Assembly: GCA_954871525.1 (NCBI GenBank)
Contig: OX940864.1
Location: 13,014,001-13,078,000, forward strand
DNA from: Parietaria judaica
Taxonomy: Eukaryota > Streptophyta > Magnoliopsida > Rosales > Urticaceae
Length of the DNA stretch: 64,000 nucleotides
Reading direction: 5' to 3'
Part shown: positions 45,654 to 57,578 of the stretch, in pieces
How positions within the stretch are numbered: the stretch's first letter is position 1
How the letters are laid out: each line of letters opens with the position of its first letter
Notes under the pieces: generated by a model
Databases searched by the model: none
Told to the model about the DNA's origin: nothing
The model's input: the letters and a program-made list of their open reading frames with translations, nothing else
Program-made: the position numbers and the translations under genes

Positions 45654-47013
45654 AGTTGCTCGATGTTAGGGCTGGTGTGAATGTGATGATTGGGTAAAAG
45701 AGGGCCCACTTCAATACTTTAATATATTTAGAAATAAAAAAGATTAAAAAAACTACTTATGAATGGCCACAATTTTTTTTTTTATTACACTGTTGTTATT
45801 TAATTTTTTTTTCTTCTAAACTTTAGTCTCTTCTGCTATTGTTATTTACTAGTGTAGCCTTTGTTCTTATTTCTCTCTCTATATATAACAATATATATTG
45901 TGATATAACACTACATACTAAGTTTTACATTAGTAATAATTTTTTAATAGCCTATCTTAAAAATTATTTTATTTAAATATTTGATTAAATAAATTTTTCA
46001 TTTTTATAGTTTAATTTGTTTAATGCTTCCCACAAAATTAAAAAAAATTAAATTTTAAATAATATATATTAATTTTTTACATATATAAAAGCCTCGTATT
46101 ATTTTTCGCCAAGGGCCCCTAAATATCTTGGGCCGGCCCTGCCTCTAGGCAAACAAATATGAATTCCTCGATGTTCTCGCCTAGCTCAGCTGGCCGGGAA
46201 ATGAGCCGGTAGTCGTTGTGGCCCTCCAGCAACGTAGGTGCTAACAGAATAAACGCGGCGACCCATCCAAGAGATTGCCACATGTTGGCCCAGACTTTCC
46301 AGTAGACTAAACCGTCGCCGCAAGATACAAGCGAGCCGGATAGCATTGAAAAAGTGAAAACTTATAGGAAATTGCATATTTATACGAGGCTGCTCCTGAA
46401 CCGAAGCCGGTGAGCTCCATCGTCCAATATCGGTCGAGAAATGTGTCGCACTCAGCCTTTGACCCTTATAGGTCGAGTGAGTCGAAAAAAAAAAAAAGAG
46501 AGCGTCAAGTGATAAGAGTGGCGTCCTTGGTTGTAACGGCACGTGTGCGCACATTTTATCAGAGTAGAGATGCAGTCGGTATGCTGCAGAGGCTCGGGAA
46601 TGTCGCGCCAATACTTCTTGGTCGTCGGATTGCAAATGCAGAATGAGAACTCACCGCCGGAATAATTGATGGGCCGAGAGGCGAGCACCAAGTCGCCACA
46701 GTACGCCCTTATGACCGCAAAGCCCCCAGGCAAAAAAACTAAGGTAATCTCCATCCTCATAGGCCCAAGTATCCCCGATTACGTTGCAGTATTCCTTATC
46801 GACGCCTACGCCGTGACAGGTCCTCTGGAATAACAGCGCCACCATTGCGGCGGAGAAGTCAGCATTGTGGCGGTCAGTGAATGAGCGGACGAAATCGGGG
46901 TGGCCAATCAAAGAGGACCAGCGCTTGCACACAGTGGCGCATCGTGCCACTCGCTGGCAGTCCGTGACACGGATGAGTATCTCCTTCAACATATCATTAC
47001 CAATGGACTCCAT

Positions 47014-47553
47014 AGCAAAGAGAGAACGGTGGTGATCAGGGTTTTGGGGAGAGGAGGGAAGAGATTAATGTGAACGTAAGACCCTAGATCATCGAAGATA
47101 CAAAAAAGATAAAACAACAGATGATTATATATATACACACACACGAGCACATGTCTCTTGACAACAAAAAATAAAGTTAGATAAAAACAAAATTTACAAT
47201 ATAATTGTCCCCTGTGAGCGACGAGTTCTAGTAATGTTTGGTTCAAATCAAATTAATCGTGCGAATTCTGTGAGAAACGGCATACGTTAACCATTCATGA
47301 TTATTGAGTTATGCTTTTTGTTTTTACAAAATATCATATGCACAAGAGAATGACTGCGAATTGCAATTCTTTAATCTTTGGGTTTGACCTTTTTCCATTA
47401 CAAACTATGAGCATCTCCTTACAAAATAAACACTCAACTATATAACATATATATACAAATATTCTAATCGTAAGAAACCCTAAAGATTAGGCGAATAAAA
47501 ACAATTCTCCCCTTCAACTCGTAGAAATTCGAAAAATAAGGAGATAACGAAAA

Positions 47554-47596
<43 letters not shown>

Positions 47597-48647
47597 AATT
47601 GCCCAACAAAATAGGCCAATATAGCAACCCTAAACATATAATTCGGCGACTAAAAACCTAAAAGCAGGCATGTCGTTTAAGAGATGCAAAATAGGCGTCA
47701 AATCAAATGATACCTTAAAAACCTAACTATACGAAGTAATAGAGAAACAAATAAGAGGCATGTCGTTTAGAGATTAAACGACAACATTTCTCTTCACAAA
47801 TCCATGCTTTTGAGTAGAACTATTCATAAATCAACACCGTTCTCCCTTTGGATTTTGGAAGTTGAGAGTGACGGTTTTTTCAATATTTTTTATGCCCTTG
47901 CACAACGTTAGATCAATTAGATGGTTTTTTTTTTTTTGCTATACCGCGCGTTTCCATCACTTCTGCTCCTATATATTTCCATTAACACGTTCAACAACCG
48001 GAGCCGTTCAACAAATATACACAGAACTGAAACTGACCAAAACTGAGCTTCGGGGATAATGAGAAACACGAATTCACTATCTAAAAGAATTTGTAACATT
48101 AAAATCACTACATACAACGAATTTCTCTACCAATTATATCAATCTTTGTTTATCTACAGCGTCTCTCTCACTCTCGTTCTCTCTCTCCCAAAACGGCAGA
48201 GGGTACATCAGATGTCAGAACCAAGATGCCTCGAGAGAGCGGTTGGAGAAAATACACTGATCCCGAGTTCATAATTACTCTTCATTTTGATTTTGCAAAA
48301 TACATGATATAAAAAATAATTACATGTAGTCAGGGTTGCAAATGGTAATCAAGCGTAAATGCGTGTATATCTGAAGGGCTTGTTCCGGGCCTGATAAGAA
48401 ATAACGAGAAATTAGCAGAAAACACGACCAAAAAATGCGCTAGTCAAAATGGTAAACCGATCAACGAGATAAACTGTTATAAATAAATAGTAGAAGAATA
48501 GCATTCTTCAAATCTAACTACGGAAAGATCTTACAAATTGAAGAATTTTTTTAATTTTAATCACGACTTCATTTGAAATAGAGGCATGGCTGTCTTATTG
48601 TTACGGCCCCACATCAGGGACCTTATCGCGGGTATAGAACCGGTAAA
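47014..48647. other. Intergenic region
   Basis: It contains an ATT microsatellite (about 47556-47597) and a dispersed repeat (47600-47825, reverse-complement relative of 11085-11240). From 48300 the sequence is the 3' flank of the minus-strand Nudix gene. No gene is recognised. Confidence 0.5.
47556..47597. repeat. ATT trinucleotide microsatellite
   Basis: About 14 uninterrupted ATT units. Confidence 0.95.
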
Positions 48648-50169
48648 TTACCTTTTGTTAATGGTGCCATAGTGGAACTTAGTCCTCCCAGATTTAACGT
48701 CTTCAACGTACTGCACCACAAGAAACGACACAACATGACTTGACATCTACGGTATATCTAAAGGCAGTTAAAACCGTACGTTCAGGACTTGAAAACGGTC
48801 TTTACCAGTTTCAACGTCACCAACATCGACGAAAACGCCAGAGAATCATAAGATATTTCATCGAGTGCAAAAAGCCGGCACTCTGATGACTCTGGGCCCG
48901 GTGCAAAGTGGGGTTCCTTCAGCTTTGCTAGGAAGATTATATAAGTCTGCACGGAATGAGAAACGAAATATGCATAAAAATGGTATAACAAATCGAAGAC
49001 AAAACCCCAAGACTTAATTGATAACGTAACTCCAGTCTCTAATGCGAGTTAGAACGGAAAATAGGACGGTTAGCCCTAACAGTGAGCACCTTAACAGGCC
49101 TAGACGCCCTTTACCAATCCAAAACCTAAATACCTAGAACACCCCTAATGAATGAAAATACTATTAATGACGTAATAATGCGGTTCTAACATAATATGAC
49201 CAGCATACGCAAGTGAACACGCGATAACCGCACCTGGCTAATCACAGGGATGTCCAATTGCGCAAAAGGCGATATAATTTCCACTTTCGCCCCTGCTTCC
49301 TCCCAGGTTTCCCTCATTGCCCCTTCTGCAGCTGATTCTCCGATTTCCATGTACCCCGCAGGAAGAGTCCTATCAGACAAAGACCGAAGCTTCACCGATC
49401 AAGATGACGCTACTCATGCTCAGAACTCAATGCAAATACAAAATCTGCTCCGAATTTCCATGTTCTGACATACCAAAGACCGTGCGACGGCTGGATATTC
49501 CTCTTGCAAAGGAGGACCCGGTTATCACTTTCGATGAGACAACCCACAACCTGTATGAAAGTAGACAAAAACATCCTGTATTCATCAGGACATACAGATC
49601 AACATAGAAAGCTCGAAAACGAGATCGAAACCCCCGATATTTTCTGCTCTCAATGATTATACGATCAGGCTTGGCTTGATCACCATTGAATCCTTGCAAA
49701 ACCCTAGTCTTTCCTAAGCTCAAATCTAATATTCAATGGCAGATAAAGAGCAATGGTTGCTTTGACTTACCATTTTGGGATTCTGATAGGCGATTTTGCC
49801 GCAAAGCGTGCATATAGCCCTAACCTTCTCTTCCCCGTCGGGAATTTCATGCTTCGTTTGACCACCGCACCATTGACAGAAGTTCACCTTCGGAGCATTG
49901 CCCTAAAACTGAACTCCTCAGCACACAACACCATGAAAAAAAGCGATTTAACAGAGACGAACACTCACGGATGACTGAACCGACGACGACGAAGAAGAAG
50001 AAGAAGAAGAAGACGGAGACTCGGAGCTAGCGCGGAACGCTTGGAGAGAGTGATGCCGGCGCGTGGCGGAGACGCGCCGGAGCGAGTGGTTGAAGAAGGC
50101 TCGAGGTCTGCAGCGAAGAGAAAGGAAGCCATTGGAGCAGATGTTCAGAATCTGAAGCGCTCTCACCAT
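48648..50169 (-). CDS. NUDX23: Nudix hydrolase, NUDX23-like, plastid-targeted
   Basis: Six exons on the minus strand: 50169-49969, 49902-49771, 49550-49474, 49369-49234, 48946-48806 and 48710-48648. All junctions are GT-AG and in phase, giving 249 residues. Residues 1-67 form a Ser/Arg-rich, acid-poor chloroplast transit peptide with an 11-Ser run. A zinc ribbon follows (Cys76, Cys79, Cys98, Cys101). The Nudix box G-x5-E-x7-RE-U-x-EE-x-G-U runs from Gly142 to Ala164 with Arg156-Glu157 and Glu160-Glu161 intact. The C-terminal part ([18 protein letters not shown]) matches the family. Arabidopsis NUDX23 hydrolyses FAD and ADP-ribose in plastids and is tied to flavin balance; the same role is inferred here. 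ATG 50169 is chosen because the transit peptide starts there. Confidence 0.92.
49068..49195. repeat. Dispersed intronic repeat (copy 2)
   Basis: Same orientation and order of motifs as 16126-16253 (CCCTAACAG-GAG-ACCTTA, GAAAATACTATTAA, TAATGCGG-TCTAA). It lies in the intron between Nudix exons 4 and 5. Confidence 0.6.
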
Positions 50170-52245
50170 TTCTGAGCTCAACGATGAAGACTCAAAGTAG
50201 AATCGAGCAGAACTGAACTTCGTTAAATTTAAAGAAATTTACGGAGAAAGTACTTATGTTAAGCTTTTTGGTGACAAAAATATTTATGTTGTTGATTTTA
50301 GTACAATTAAATATTATATTTAACTAATTCTCGGGTTTTAAGTTGCTTGCGCCGTGCCTAGATAATTATCCTGGATATTGCTCGGAAGAATAGAGACAGA
50401 AAACGCTTTCGAAACCGGCGACGAGTAACACGTCGAAGGGGCGTGAAAGACGTTGAGACTTGAGATTTTCGTAACATTGCGTTTTATTAGAAGATTTGAT
50501 TGGATTGTTTGGCGAGGAAAGATAACGACCCACGAACCTCCCTCGTGTTTTCGAGATCTCTATGTTATTCTTGGCTCGAGGAGTTAATCAAACTTCCAAT
50601 AACGTTATTATATACCCAAAGTCGTAAATAGTGTGAAATATGTTATTATTAAGTCGTGTTAATTGAATTATATAAAAAGAAAAATATAGTTTTTTTATGT
50701 GAATTTTCAATGAATAATAGGATGTGTAAACTGTAAATATGATAAATAATATAATTTATTTCAGCATGTGTTTCAATTTTTAAATATATTTAGATACTGC
50801 AAATACTAGTTTTAACAAATGAACAAATTTATTAATTATTCAAAAGATGTATTATTAAGCAAACACATTTACATAGATGTTTTATATTTTGCATTTCCAT
50901 TTTAGAATGGACCCCAGCTCGTCGAAAACAAGTGCCGATGTACCGGCTCTCGAGCCTGCCCCGAGAGTGCCTTGCTGCCAAATCCAACGAAGATCGGGCC
51001 ATGTTGATTGCATGGCACAGGTCAGCGTTTCAGTCAGCGTCAGTCGATAACTCAACGGTCACGCCGTGATCCATGTTCAAGAATCTTGTTGGGATGAACA
51101 TGTCCAGACTGTTAGGTTGGCTAGGTCACGATGTTCTGATCGTTGCGCAGTGCCTCAAATACCTTGGCCATTGGTGACGATGCACCCTACGGAGGGGATG
51201 GGTTTTTCAAAACCAGGGAGCCCAATTCTCTTTAGGCCCTTCTGGGTAATCTCAGCCGATATCCCAAAGGTAAAAAAGGACGCTCAAGTAAGCCCAAGCC
51301 CACAAAGCCGTCCTTCAAGCATAGCAAACTGTCGTCTGTCTCGACTCTCTTTTTATCAATTATCTATATATTATAAAATGAGGAAACACAAGTTGATGTG
51401 GCATGTTAAGATTGAAGTATTGAGAAATTGATTTTTCTTAGAAGAACTATCCTGCAGTGTGACACAATGAAATCAAGCATTGAGAAATCTATTTTTCTTA
51501 GAATTTAGAATTATTTTATAAAAAGTTTACCAATAATCAAGTCCCATTTATTTTCCATTAACAAAATAAAGTCTCATTTATTTTCCGATAACAATTAATC
51601 TTGTCTCTTCATTTGTTTCCTCATTTAATTTCTAATAACATTTTTTTTTTAATGGTGAGTAAAAATTTCAAAAAGCAATAATATATATATATATATAAAG
51701 CAAAATCCATACACAATAAGACACAATATTAAAATTATATCTATTTAGAAGGTCTTACATTTATGTTCTTCATCTTAACCGTTTTTTTTTTCTTTCTATA
51801 TATCTATATATTATAAAAGGAGGAAACAACAAGTGATGTGACATGATATAATCAAAGGATTGCGATTCTCTTTTTTCTAAGAGTTTTAAGGTGATGTGGT
51901 GAAGTAGAATCAAAGGACCCACATTTTTTTTTTTATTAGATTTTAGAATTTTTTTTATAAACACAACATAACTTTCCCTCTAAATAACTACACTTTAATT
52001 TATCTTTTGCTTGCAACCTTTCAACACCAATGACATTGATCACACAATAACACAATACGATGTCCTTTAATGACACAAAAAGAAGAAGAAAAAATGTTAA
52101 ATTCTAAAATGCATTGAGTGTTCAGTAAATAACAACTTAATGATCATGTAACATCAAAAGCCTTATTGCAATAAAAGAAAAATGATAGCTCACAACACAT
52201 AGACTCTTAGTGTGCCATATTTGGCATCTTAGACTCTTAGTGTGT
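50170..52245. other. Intergenic region, weak fragments
   Basis: The 5' flank of the Nudix gene, then AT-rich DNA. About 50907-51360 is less AT-rich and open from ATG 50907 (MDPSSSKTSADVPALEP..) to a possible donor near 51018, but I recognise no family. Segments near 51361 and 51795 share a TATATATTATAAAA-GAGGAAAC motif. No gene is called. Confidence 0.4.
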
Positions 52246-53376
52246 TGTTAAGGTCGGATTTGGTCAAATCCATCCTCAACACAACTCGTGTCGTTTTGTC
52301 CCATAAACAGCGTAAGAGGAGGACGAGGAGGTTCGTTGACCGATGGTCAACCAAAGAACGTCCTCGAGGAGGTTTAAGCCGCGACGAAGTGTCCCCTCAC
52401 TCACTCGACGAGAGGCATTGACGATGAAGTGTGCAGAGCTCAATGACCATTGACGAGATGTGCATTTAATGAAGCCCACCTACCCACTCTGGCAGTCTGC
52501 TCTACAAATGACGCAAAGCATGGGCTAGCCACGCTTCCATCACATCACTCCCAGAGAAGCTAGTGATTGGACACGACAAAGGGCGGGAAAGAGGTGAGAA
52601 GGCAGATGTAAGCTCTGTAAAAGCGAGATTCAAGGAACAAGGAGAAGGAGGGAGGCAGAAATCCGAAGCCTAGAAATACATACGTAAACCTCATGAAAAG
52701 GAAGGAGCAAGAAGGATCCCGGGAGCAAAGACCAGAGAGGAGGAGCAGGAAGGCTCCCGGGAGCAAAGACCAGAGAGGAATGAGCAGGAAGGCTCCCGGG
52801 AGCAAAGACCAGAGAGGAAGGAGCAGGAAGGCTCCCGGGAGCAAAGACCAGAGAGGAGGAGCAGGAAGGCTCCCGGGAGCAAAGACCAGAGAGGAGGAGC
52901 AGGAAGGCTCCCGGGAGTAAAGACCAGAGAGGAGGGGCAGGAAGGCTCCCGGGAGCAAACACCAGAGAGAAGGAGCAGGAAGGCTTCCGGGAGAAAAGAC
53001 CAGAGAGGAGGAGCAGGAAAGATCCCAGAGGAGAGATTCGGCCAGGAGAGAGGGGGTGGAGATTCGGCTAAGAGAAACCACCAAGAGAAACCACCAAGAG
53101 AAACCAGAGAGATAACGCCAACCATATTGAACTACATGATGACCTGATCCCGGTATACCGGGTACGTAGGCAGCCTCGCTGAAGCCGGCGAGGTGCGGCA
53201 TCAAATCATATCCTATTCTTATCCTTTTCCTTCAATTGTCCAACTACTCAACGAAAGGAAACCGAGCTCTCGTCGGAAATATAATAAATCAAAGATATTC
53301 ACAGATCATTGTTGTTAACTTATTATTTGTGATTATTTTTGTGACTGGAAAAGGGTGGTGAAAATCGCCCTCTACA
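52246..53376 (+). repeat. 5' LTR, 1131 bp
   Basis: It contains an array of about 8 units near 52712-53020 (see separate entry). It matches the 3' LTR closely outside the array. Confidence 0.9.
52712..53020 (+). repeat. Minisatellite inside the 5' LTR, about 37-bp units
   Basis: Units read GGAGCAGGAAGGCTCCCGGG then AGCAAAGACCAGAGAG. There are about eight copies here and about six at 58040-58250 in the 3' LTR. CTCCCGGGAG is a perfect 10-bp palindrome in each unit. Confidence 0.88.
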
Positions 53377-53377
53377 G

Positions 53378-53400
53378 TTTGGCGACCACCGAGGGGCTTT
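53378..53400 (+). other. Degenerate primer-binding site
   Basis: TTTGGCGACCACCGAGGGGC lies 2 bp after the LTR end. It resembles the TGGCGCCCACCGTGGGG primer sites of some gypsy elements, with mismatches. Confidence 0.5.
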
Positions 53401-53428
53401 GTTTTCTTTCTAACTCACAACCAGGAAC

Positions 53429-54022
53429 TTGGAGGAAAAAGAGATCTCATCGAACGACGGAATCATCTCCAACGATGGGGAAGAAGGTACAGTGGCAAGT
53501 CTCCAACAACTGCAAGCTGAGGCGAAGGCGAAGGCCACAAAAACGACGGCGAAAGCCGAGGAAGCAAAAAAGGAGGCGGAAGAAGAAGCGGAGGGGAACC
53601 GACGGCTCATCCTCCTCATGGATTACGCCTCTGCCGATCAAAGGAGAAACGCCCAGAAAATACGATGGCTGAAACCTTCTATCTCGTGGAAGAAGAGGGG
53701 CTGTGACCAGAGGAGGAAGCAGCGATCTTGGCAAAGAAGCGTGAGTCGAGAGGAAACAGGAAGCAATTCGAGAAGAAGGAAAACAAAGAAGAGATGGTCC
53801 ATCGATGAGACCAAGAGGAGTAGAAAAAGAGGTCAGGAGCGAGGAGACTTCCTCGATAACCGAAGAAATCATGAGCAAGGAGGCCTCATCGAGGAACTCA
53901 TCACCAAGCAAAGCTCGATGAGCTCGTCACGAAGAGGATCTCGAGGAGCTCGTTACGAAGAGGAGCTCAAAGAGCTCGTCACCAAAGAAAACCCGCCATC
54001 ACCAAAGGACGCCCGACGCTAA
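53429..54022 (+). CDS. Retroelement internal ORF, Glu/Lys/Arg-rich, unknown
   Basis: This 197-residue frame lies just after the primer site, where gag would be. Residues 25-60 (LQQLQAEAKAKATKTTAKAE, then EAKKEAEEEAE) look like a coiled coil. The rest is Arg/Lys/Ser-rich and low-complexity. There is no capsid or CCHC knuckle. It may be a decayed gag N-terminus or a frame opened by purine-rich composition. Overlapping frames in the same stretch are also open, which weakens the call. Confidence 0.3.
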   Translation: MEEKEISSNDGIISNDGEEGTVASLQQLQAEAKAKATKTTAKAEEAKKEAEEEAEGNRRLILLMDYASADQRRNAQKIRWLKPSISWKKRGCDQRRKQRSWQRSVSREETGSNSRRRKTKKRWSIDETKRSRKRGQERGDFLDNRRNHEQGGLIEELITKQSSMSSSRRGSRGARYEEELKELVTKENPPSPKDARR

Positions 54023-54074
54023 CCGGAGACCATCTTCGAGGATCAACGGAGACGTCACCACCAGAAGCTCGAGG

Positions 54075-54377
54075 ATGGCCGATAAGGCCAGGAACAAGAA
54101 GTCGGTCGACGAGGCCGGAGGAAGCTCGAAGTCGGTCGACGAGACCGGGAGCAAGAAGATGGTCAACGAGACCGGAAGCTCGAAGTCGGTCGACGAGACC
54201 AGGAGCAAGAAGATGGTCGACGAGACCGGAAGCTCGAAGTCGTTCGATGAGACCGTGAGCAAGACGATGGTCGACGAGGCCGGAAGCTCAAAGTCGGTCG
54301 ATGAGATCGGAGGCAAAAAGACGGTCGACAAGTGTGGAAGCACGAAGTACGAAGAAGTTTCTCAAAAAGAGGTTTGA
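54075..54377 (+). repeat. Repeat-encoded frame, KSVDETG type
   Basis: About five imperfect units of 45-50 bp (SSKSVDE-GSKKMVDET alternating) read through as one plus-strand frame. The DNA units GTCGGTCGACGAGACCGG are GC-rich. It is a tandem array rather than a known domain. Confidence 0.65.
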
Positions 54378-54669
54378 GGAAACCAAGAGCGCGAAAACGG
54401 CGACGCCCATCCGTCGGCTGCTTCAACAGGCTCGTCGCCAATTTCCTATAAGCACGACTCGATGAAGGAGAGCCCCTTCGAAAATTCGTCGGCAAATCCA
54501 AGGACACCAAGCGAGGGTCTCGGGATCAAGACGTCGTCCCCATCCAAACCCTAAGACACGACGAGGTCTATCCTAACCAAGGCGCAAAATCGGCGACGAA
54601 GTTGGCGGACCTCATCGCAAAAAGGGTAACAATTTACATATATCTAAAAAATTACAAACCTACCGGCGA

Positions 54670-55990
54670 GAGTGGCGAGAAAATAAAAAAAATACGGCTA
54701 GGGCGCCGAGCAAGCCCATACCGGCGAGAGTGCCGAGAAAAATAAAAATGCGGCTAGGGCGCCGAGCAAGCCCATACCGGCGAGAGTGAGAAAATAAAAA
54801 AATACGGCTAGGGCGCCGAGCAAGCCCATACCGGCGAGAGTGCCGAGAAAATAAAAAAAAATAAGGCTAGGGCGCCGAGCAAGCCCATACCGGCGAGAGT
54901 GCCGAGAAAAATAAAAATACAGCTAGGGCGCCGAGCAAGCCCATACCGGCGAGAGTGCCGAGAAAATAACAAAATACGGCTAGGGCGCTGAGCAAGCCCA
55001 TACCGGCGAGAGTGCCGAGAAAATAAAAAGAAAATACGGCTATGGCGCCGAGCAAGCCCATACCGGCGAGAGTGCCGAGAAAATAAAAATACGGCTAGGG
55101 CGCCGAGCAAGCCCATACCGGTGAGAGTGCCGAGAAAATAAAAAAATACGGCTAGGGCGCCGAGCAAGCCCATACCGGCGATAGAGCCGAGAAAATAAAA
55201 AAAAACGGCTATGGCGCCGAGCAAGCCCATACCGGCGAGAGTGCCGAGAAAATAAAAAAATACGGCTAGGGCGCCGAGCAAGCCCATACCGGCGAGAGTG
55301 CCGAGAAAATAAAAAAAAATACGGCTAGGGCACCGAGCAAGCCCATACCAGCGAGAGTGTCGAGAAAATAAAAATACGGCTAGGGCGCCGAGCAAGCCCA
55401 TACCGGCGAGAGTGCCGAGAAAATAAAAAATACTGCTAGGGCGCTGAGCAAGCCCATACCGGCGAGAGTGCCGAGAAAAAAAAATACGGCTAGGGCGCCG
55501 AGCAAGCCCATACCGGTGAGAGTGCCGAGAAAATAAAAATACGGCTAAGGGTGCCGAGGAAGCCCGATCCGGCGAGAGTGCCGAGAAAATTATAAAAAAT
55601 ATATACGGCTAGGGTGCCGAGCAAGCCCATACCGGCGAGAGTGCCGAGAAAATAAAAAATACGGCTAGGGCGCCGAGCAAGCCCATACCGGCGAGAGTGC
55701 CGAGAAAATAAAAAAATACGGCTAGGGCGCCGAGCAAGCCCATACCAGCGAGAGTGTCGAGAAAATAAAAATACGGCTAGGGCGCCGAGCAAGCCCATAC
55801 CGGCGAGAGTGCCGAGAAAATAAAAAATACGGCTAGGGCGCCGAGCAAGCCCATACTGGCGAGAGTGCCGAGAAAATAAAAAATACCACTAGGGTGCCGA
55901 GCAAGCCCAAACCGGCGAGAGTGCCGAGAAAAGAAAAAATACGGCTAGGGCGCTGAGCAAGCCCACACCGCCGAGAGTGCCGATATAAAA
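54670..55990. repeat. Tandem array, about two dozen units of 54-60 bp
   Basis: Each unit reads GGCTAGGGCGCCGAGCAAGC, CCATACCGGCGAGAGTGCCG, then an A-rich AGAAAATAAAAATAC. Length variation comes from the A-rich linker. GGCGCC lies in each unit. Minus-strand frames (MGLLGALAVFLF..) are read-through of the array. Confidence 0.95.
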
Positions 55991-56395
55991 GAGGCGAGAA
56001 TGCTCAAACAAATGGCGAGAGTGCCAAGCTAAAAGGCGAGAGTGCCGAGAAAAGAAAAAATACGGCTAGGGCGCTGAGCAAGCCCACACCGGCGAGAGTG
56101 CCGATATAAAAGAGGCGAGAATGCCCAAACAAATGGCGAGAGTGCCAAGCTAAAAGGCGAGAGTGCGGGATCCTGGAAACTAATCGGCTCGTACCCGATA
56201 AAGCCCATCGACACCCACAAATATTGACTACGGCGAGAGTGCCCACGGCGAGAGTGCCGAGATAAAAGAGGCGAGAGAGCCCAAACAAAAGGCGAGAGTA
56301 CCGAGATAAAAGAGGCGAGAGTGTCCAAAAAAAGGCGAGAGTGCCTACGGCGAGAGTGCCGAGAATAAAAAGAGGCGAGAGTGCCCAAAACAGTG
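55985..56395. repeat. Second, derived array with GGCGAGAGTGCC motif
   Basis: Continues from the main array with shorter units built on GGCGAGAGTGCC(GAG)ATAAAAGA. One stretch of about 115 bp is duplicated (56000-56060 region and 56100-56165). Confidence 0.8.
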
Positions 56396-57060
56396 ATCCT
56401 CGATCACGACCAACGTGTCGTCGGGAGGGACACTCCTTTCCGACGAGCACGGATTTTCCTCTTATACAACAGAGTAAGGCGTGATGCCCGACGACGACAC
56501 ACATGCCGAGGAACGATAGGTGATTCTTCAAACAAACAGAAAGCGAGGTGACGAATTAAATCAGGATACTCAATATATATATCCATACATCTCAATAGTT
56601 TACAATTTTCAAAGTACAAGCAGATTTGTATATTCATACTTCTAAAAATGTCTTAAAATTTACAAAGTATATATTTACATTTACACTTTTATCCTCGAAG
56701 TATATATTACAGTGTTTACAGAGTTTAAATAAACAAGGAAAGTCTCTCGATGAAAAATCAACGATGCCTGGGCCGCATCAGCGCCCGTCGGCGAATGTCG
56801 TCGCCAACGAGGGCCTCTATGACGACCGAATACTCTGGCTCATGACCAGGGAACCACGCCAACTTTCGAAGAAGAACCTGAGAACAACACACAGCGAGAA
56901 GAATAAAGGAAGCACGACAAGGAGAAGAAATAGCTCGGCGACATAACCACACAAGGAGCCGACGAAGCGATCGTCAACTTCGAGGATTAGTGAAGAAAAG
57001 CAATGCGAAAGAAAGAGTTAGTCATGAGCAAGTCAAAGGTTACTGCATCCGTGACATAGG
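56396..57060. other. Internal region of the LTR element, unrecognised
   Basis: Between the two sets of arrays. Short open frames exist on both strands (e.g. 56626-56946, 56990-57280) without recognisable domains. Confidence 0.4.
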
Positions 57061-57079
57061 CATCGTCATCGCGAGGAAA

Positions 57080-57330
57080 CTAGCGCTGGAAGAAGTTCAT
57101 CGCCGCGATGAGTTCGTCACTATAAGCGAGCTCGTCGTCGCGAGGAGCTTGTCGAAGAAGATCATCGTTGGAAGAAGTTCATCGCTGCGAGGAGTTCGTC
57201 GCTATAAGCGAGCTCGTCGTCGCGAGGAGCTTGTAACCGAAGGGATGATCACCGCGGGAAGAAGTTCATCGCTGGGATGAGTTCGTCACTATAAGCGAGC
57301 TCATCGACGCAAAGAGCTTGTCGCCAAGAG
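57080..57330. repeat. Short array, GAAGTTCATCG/CGAGCTCGTCG units
   Basis: About three imperfect units of roughly 85 bp containing GAAGAAGTTCATCGC, GAGTTCGTCACTATAAGCG and GAGCTCGTCGTCGCGAGGAG. Confidence 0.75.
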
Positions 57331-57578
57331 AAGCTCACCGCCATAAGAAAGATGCTTCACCCAACGAAGCCAGTTACAACTCAGCAAGATTCTGCATCAG
57401 CTTCCCGAACGGAATCCACCGATCAAACAGACTATGATGATGTTCTCCGATAAAGTTTCTCCGGGTAACCGCGTCAACTAAAGTGGTCGACGGAGTTCAT
57501 AAATATCCTTGACAGTTCACCGTTACGCTCGTCTTTCATTTTACCAAGTGTACACACTTGATAAAATGGGGGACTAAC

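Larger units (their letters stand above)
42671..46141. mobile_element. hAT-type element (CAGGGCCGGCCC family) holding three nested elements
   Basis: The right end GGGCCGGCCCTG (46130-46141) and inner CGCCAAGGGCCCC match the 39515-40037 element. The left end begins inside the family TIR (CTATGGGC.. GGCCCAAGGCCTC), having lost about 15 bp. The flanks AATGTAGG and CCTCTAGG match at 5 of 8. Subtracting the nested elements and their TSDs leaves about 0.6 kb, near the 523 bp of the sister copy. Confidence 0.8.
42346..47013 (-). pseudogene. F-box protein pseudogene split by nested transposons
   Basis: The N-terminal F-box starts at ATG 47013 (MESIGNDMLKEILIRV.. CATVCKRWSSLIGHPDF, about 45 residues), which in live genes binds SKP1 of an SCF ubiquitin ligase. 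The coding line continues on the minus strand through several frame changes, the first at a T-run near 46733-46739: NYSGGEFSFCICNPTTKKYW, then HFSTDIGRWSSP, then SLVSCGDGLVYW. It stops at ENIEEFIFVCLEA near 46145. The rest resumes on the far side of the transposon block, 42670 down to 42346, with HPVAFHPEDGNVIFLEID and GHYVERLP, and one in-frame stop just before. The frameshifts and the 3.5-kb insertion make it dead. Confidence 0.82.

Noticed and set aside
50907..51360. Possible short gene starting MDPSSSKTSADV
   Set aside because: Only one short exon-like stretch, no family recognised and no convincing continuation.
51361..51840. Possible Helitron 5' ends (TATATATTATAAAA-GAGG)
   Set aside because: No CTRR hairpin terminus could be paired with them, so the call is unsupported.
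52560..53204. 214-residue minus-strand frame rich in Leu-Ser-Pro
   Set aside because: It spans the LTR minisatellite; all three frames are open there because of the repeat.
54808..55798. Minus-strand frames repeating MGLLGALAVF
   Set aside because: Product of the 54-60-bp array; length-variable A-runs shift frame between units.
54670..55990. CRISPR-like repeat array
   Set aside because: Units are directly tandem with A-rich linkers of low complexity, no unique spacers, in a plant LTR element.
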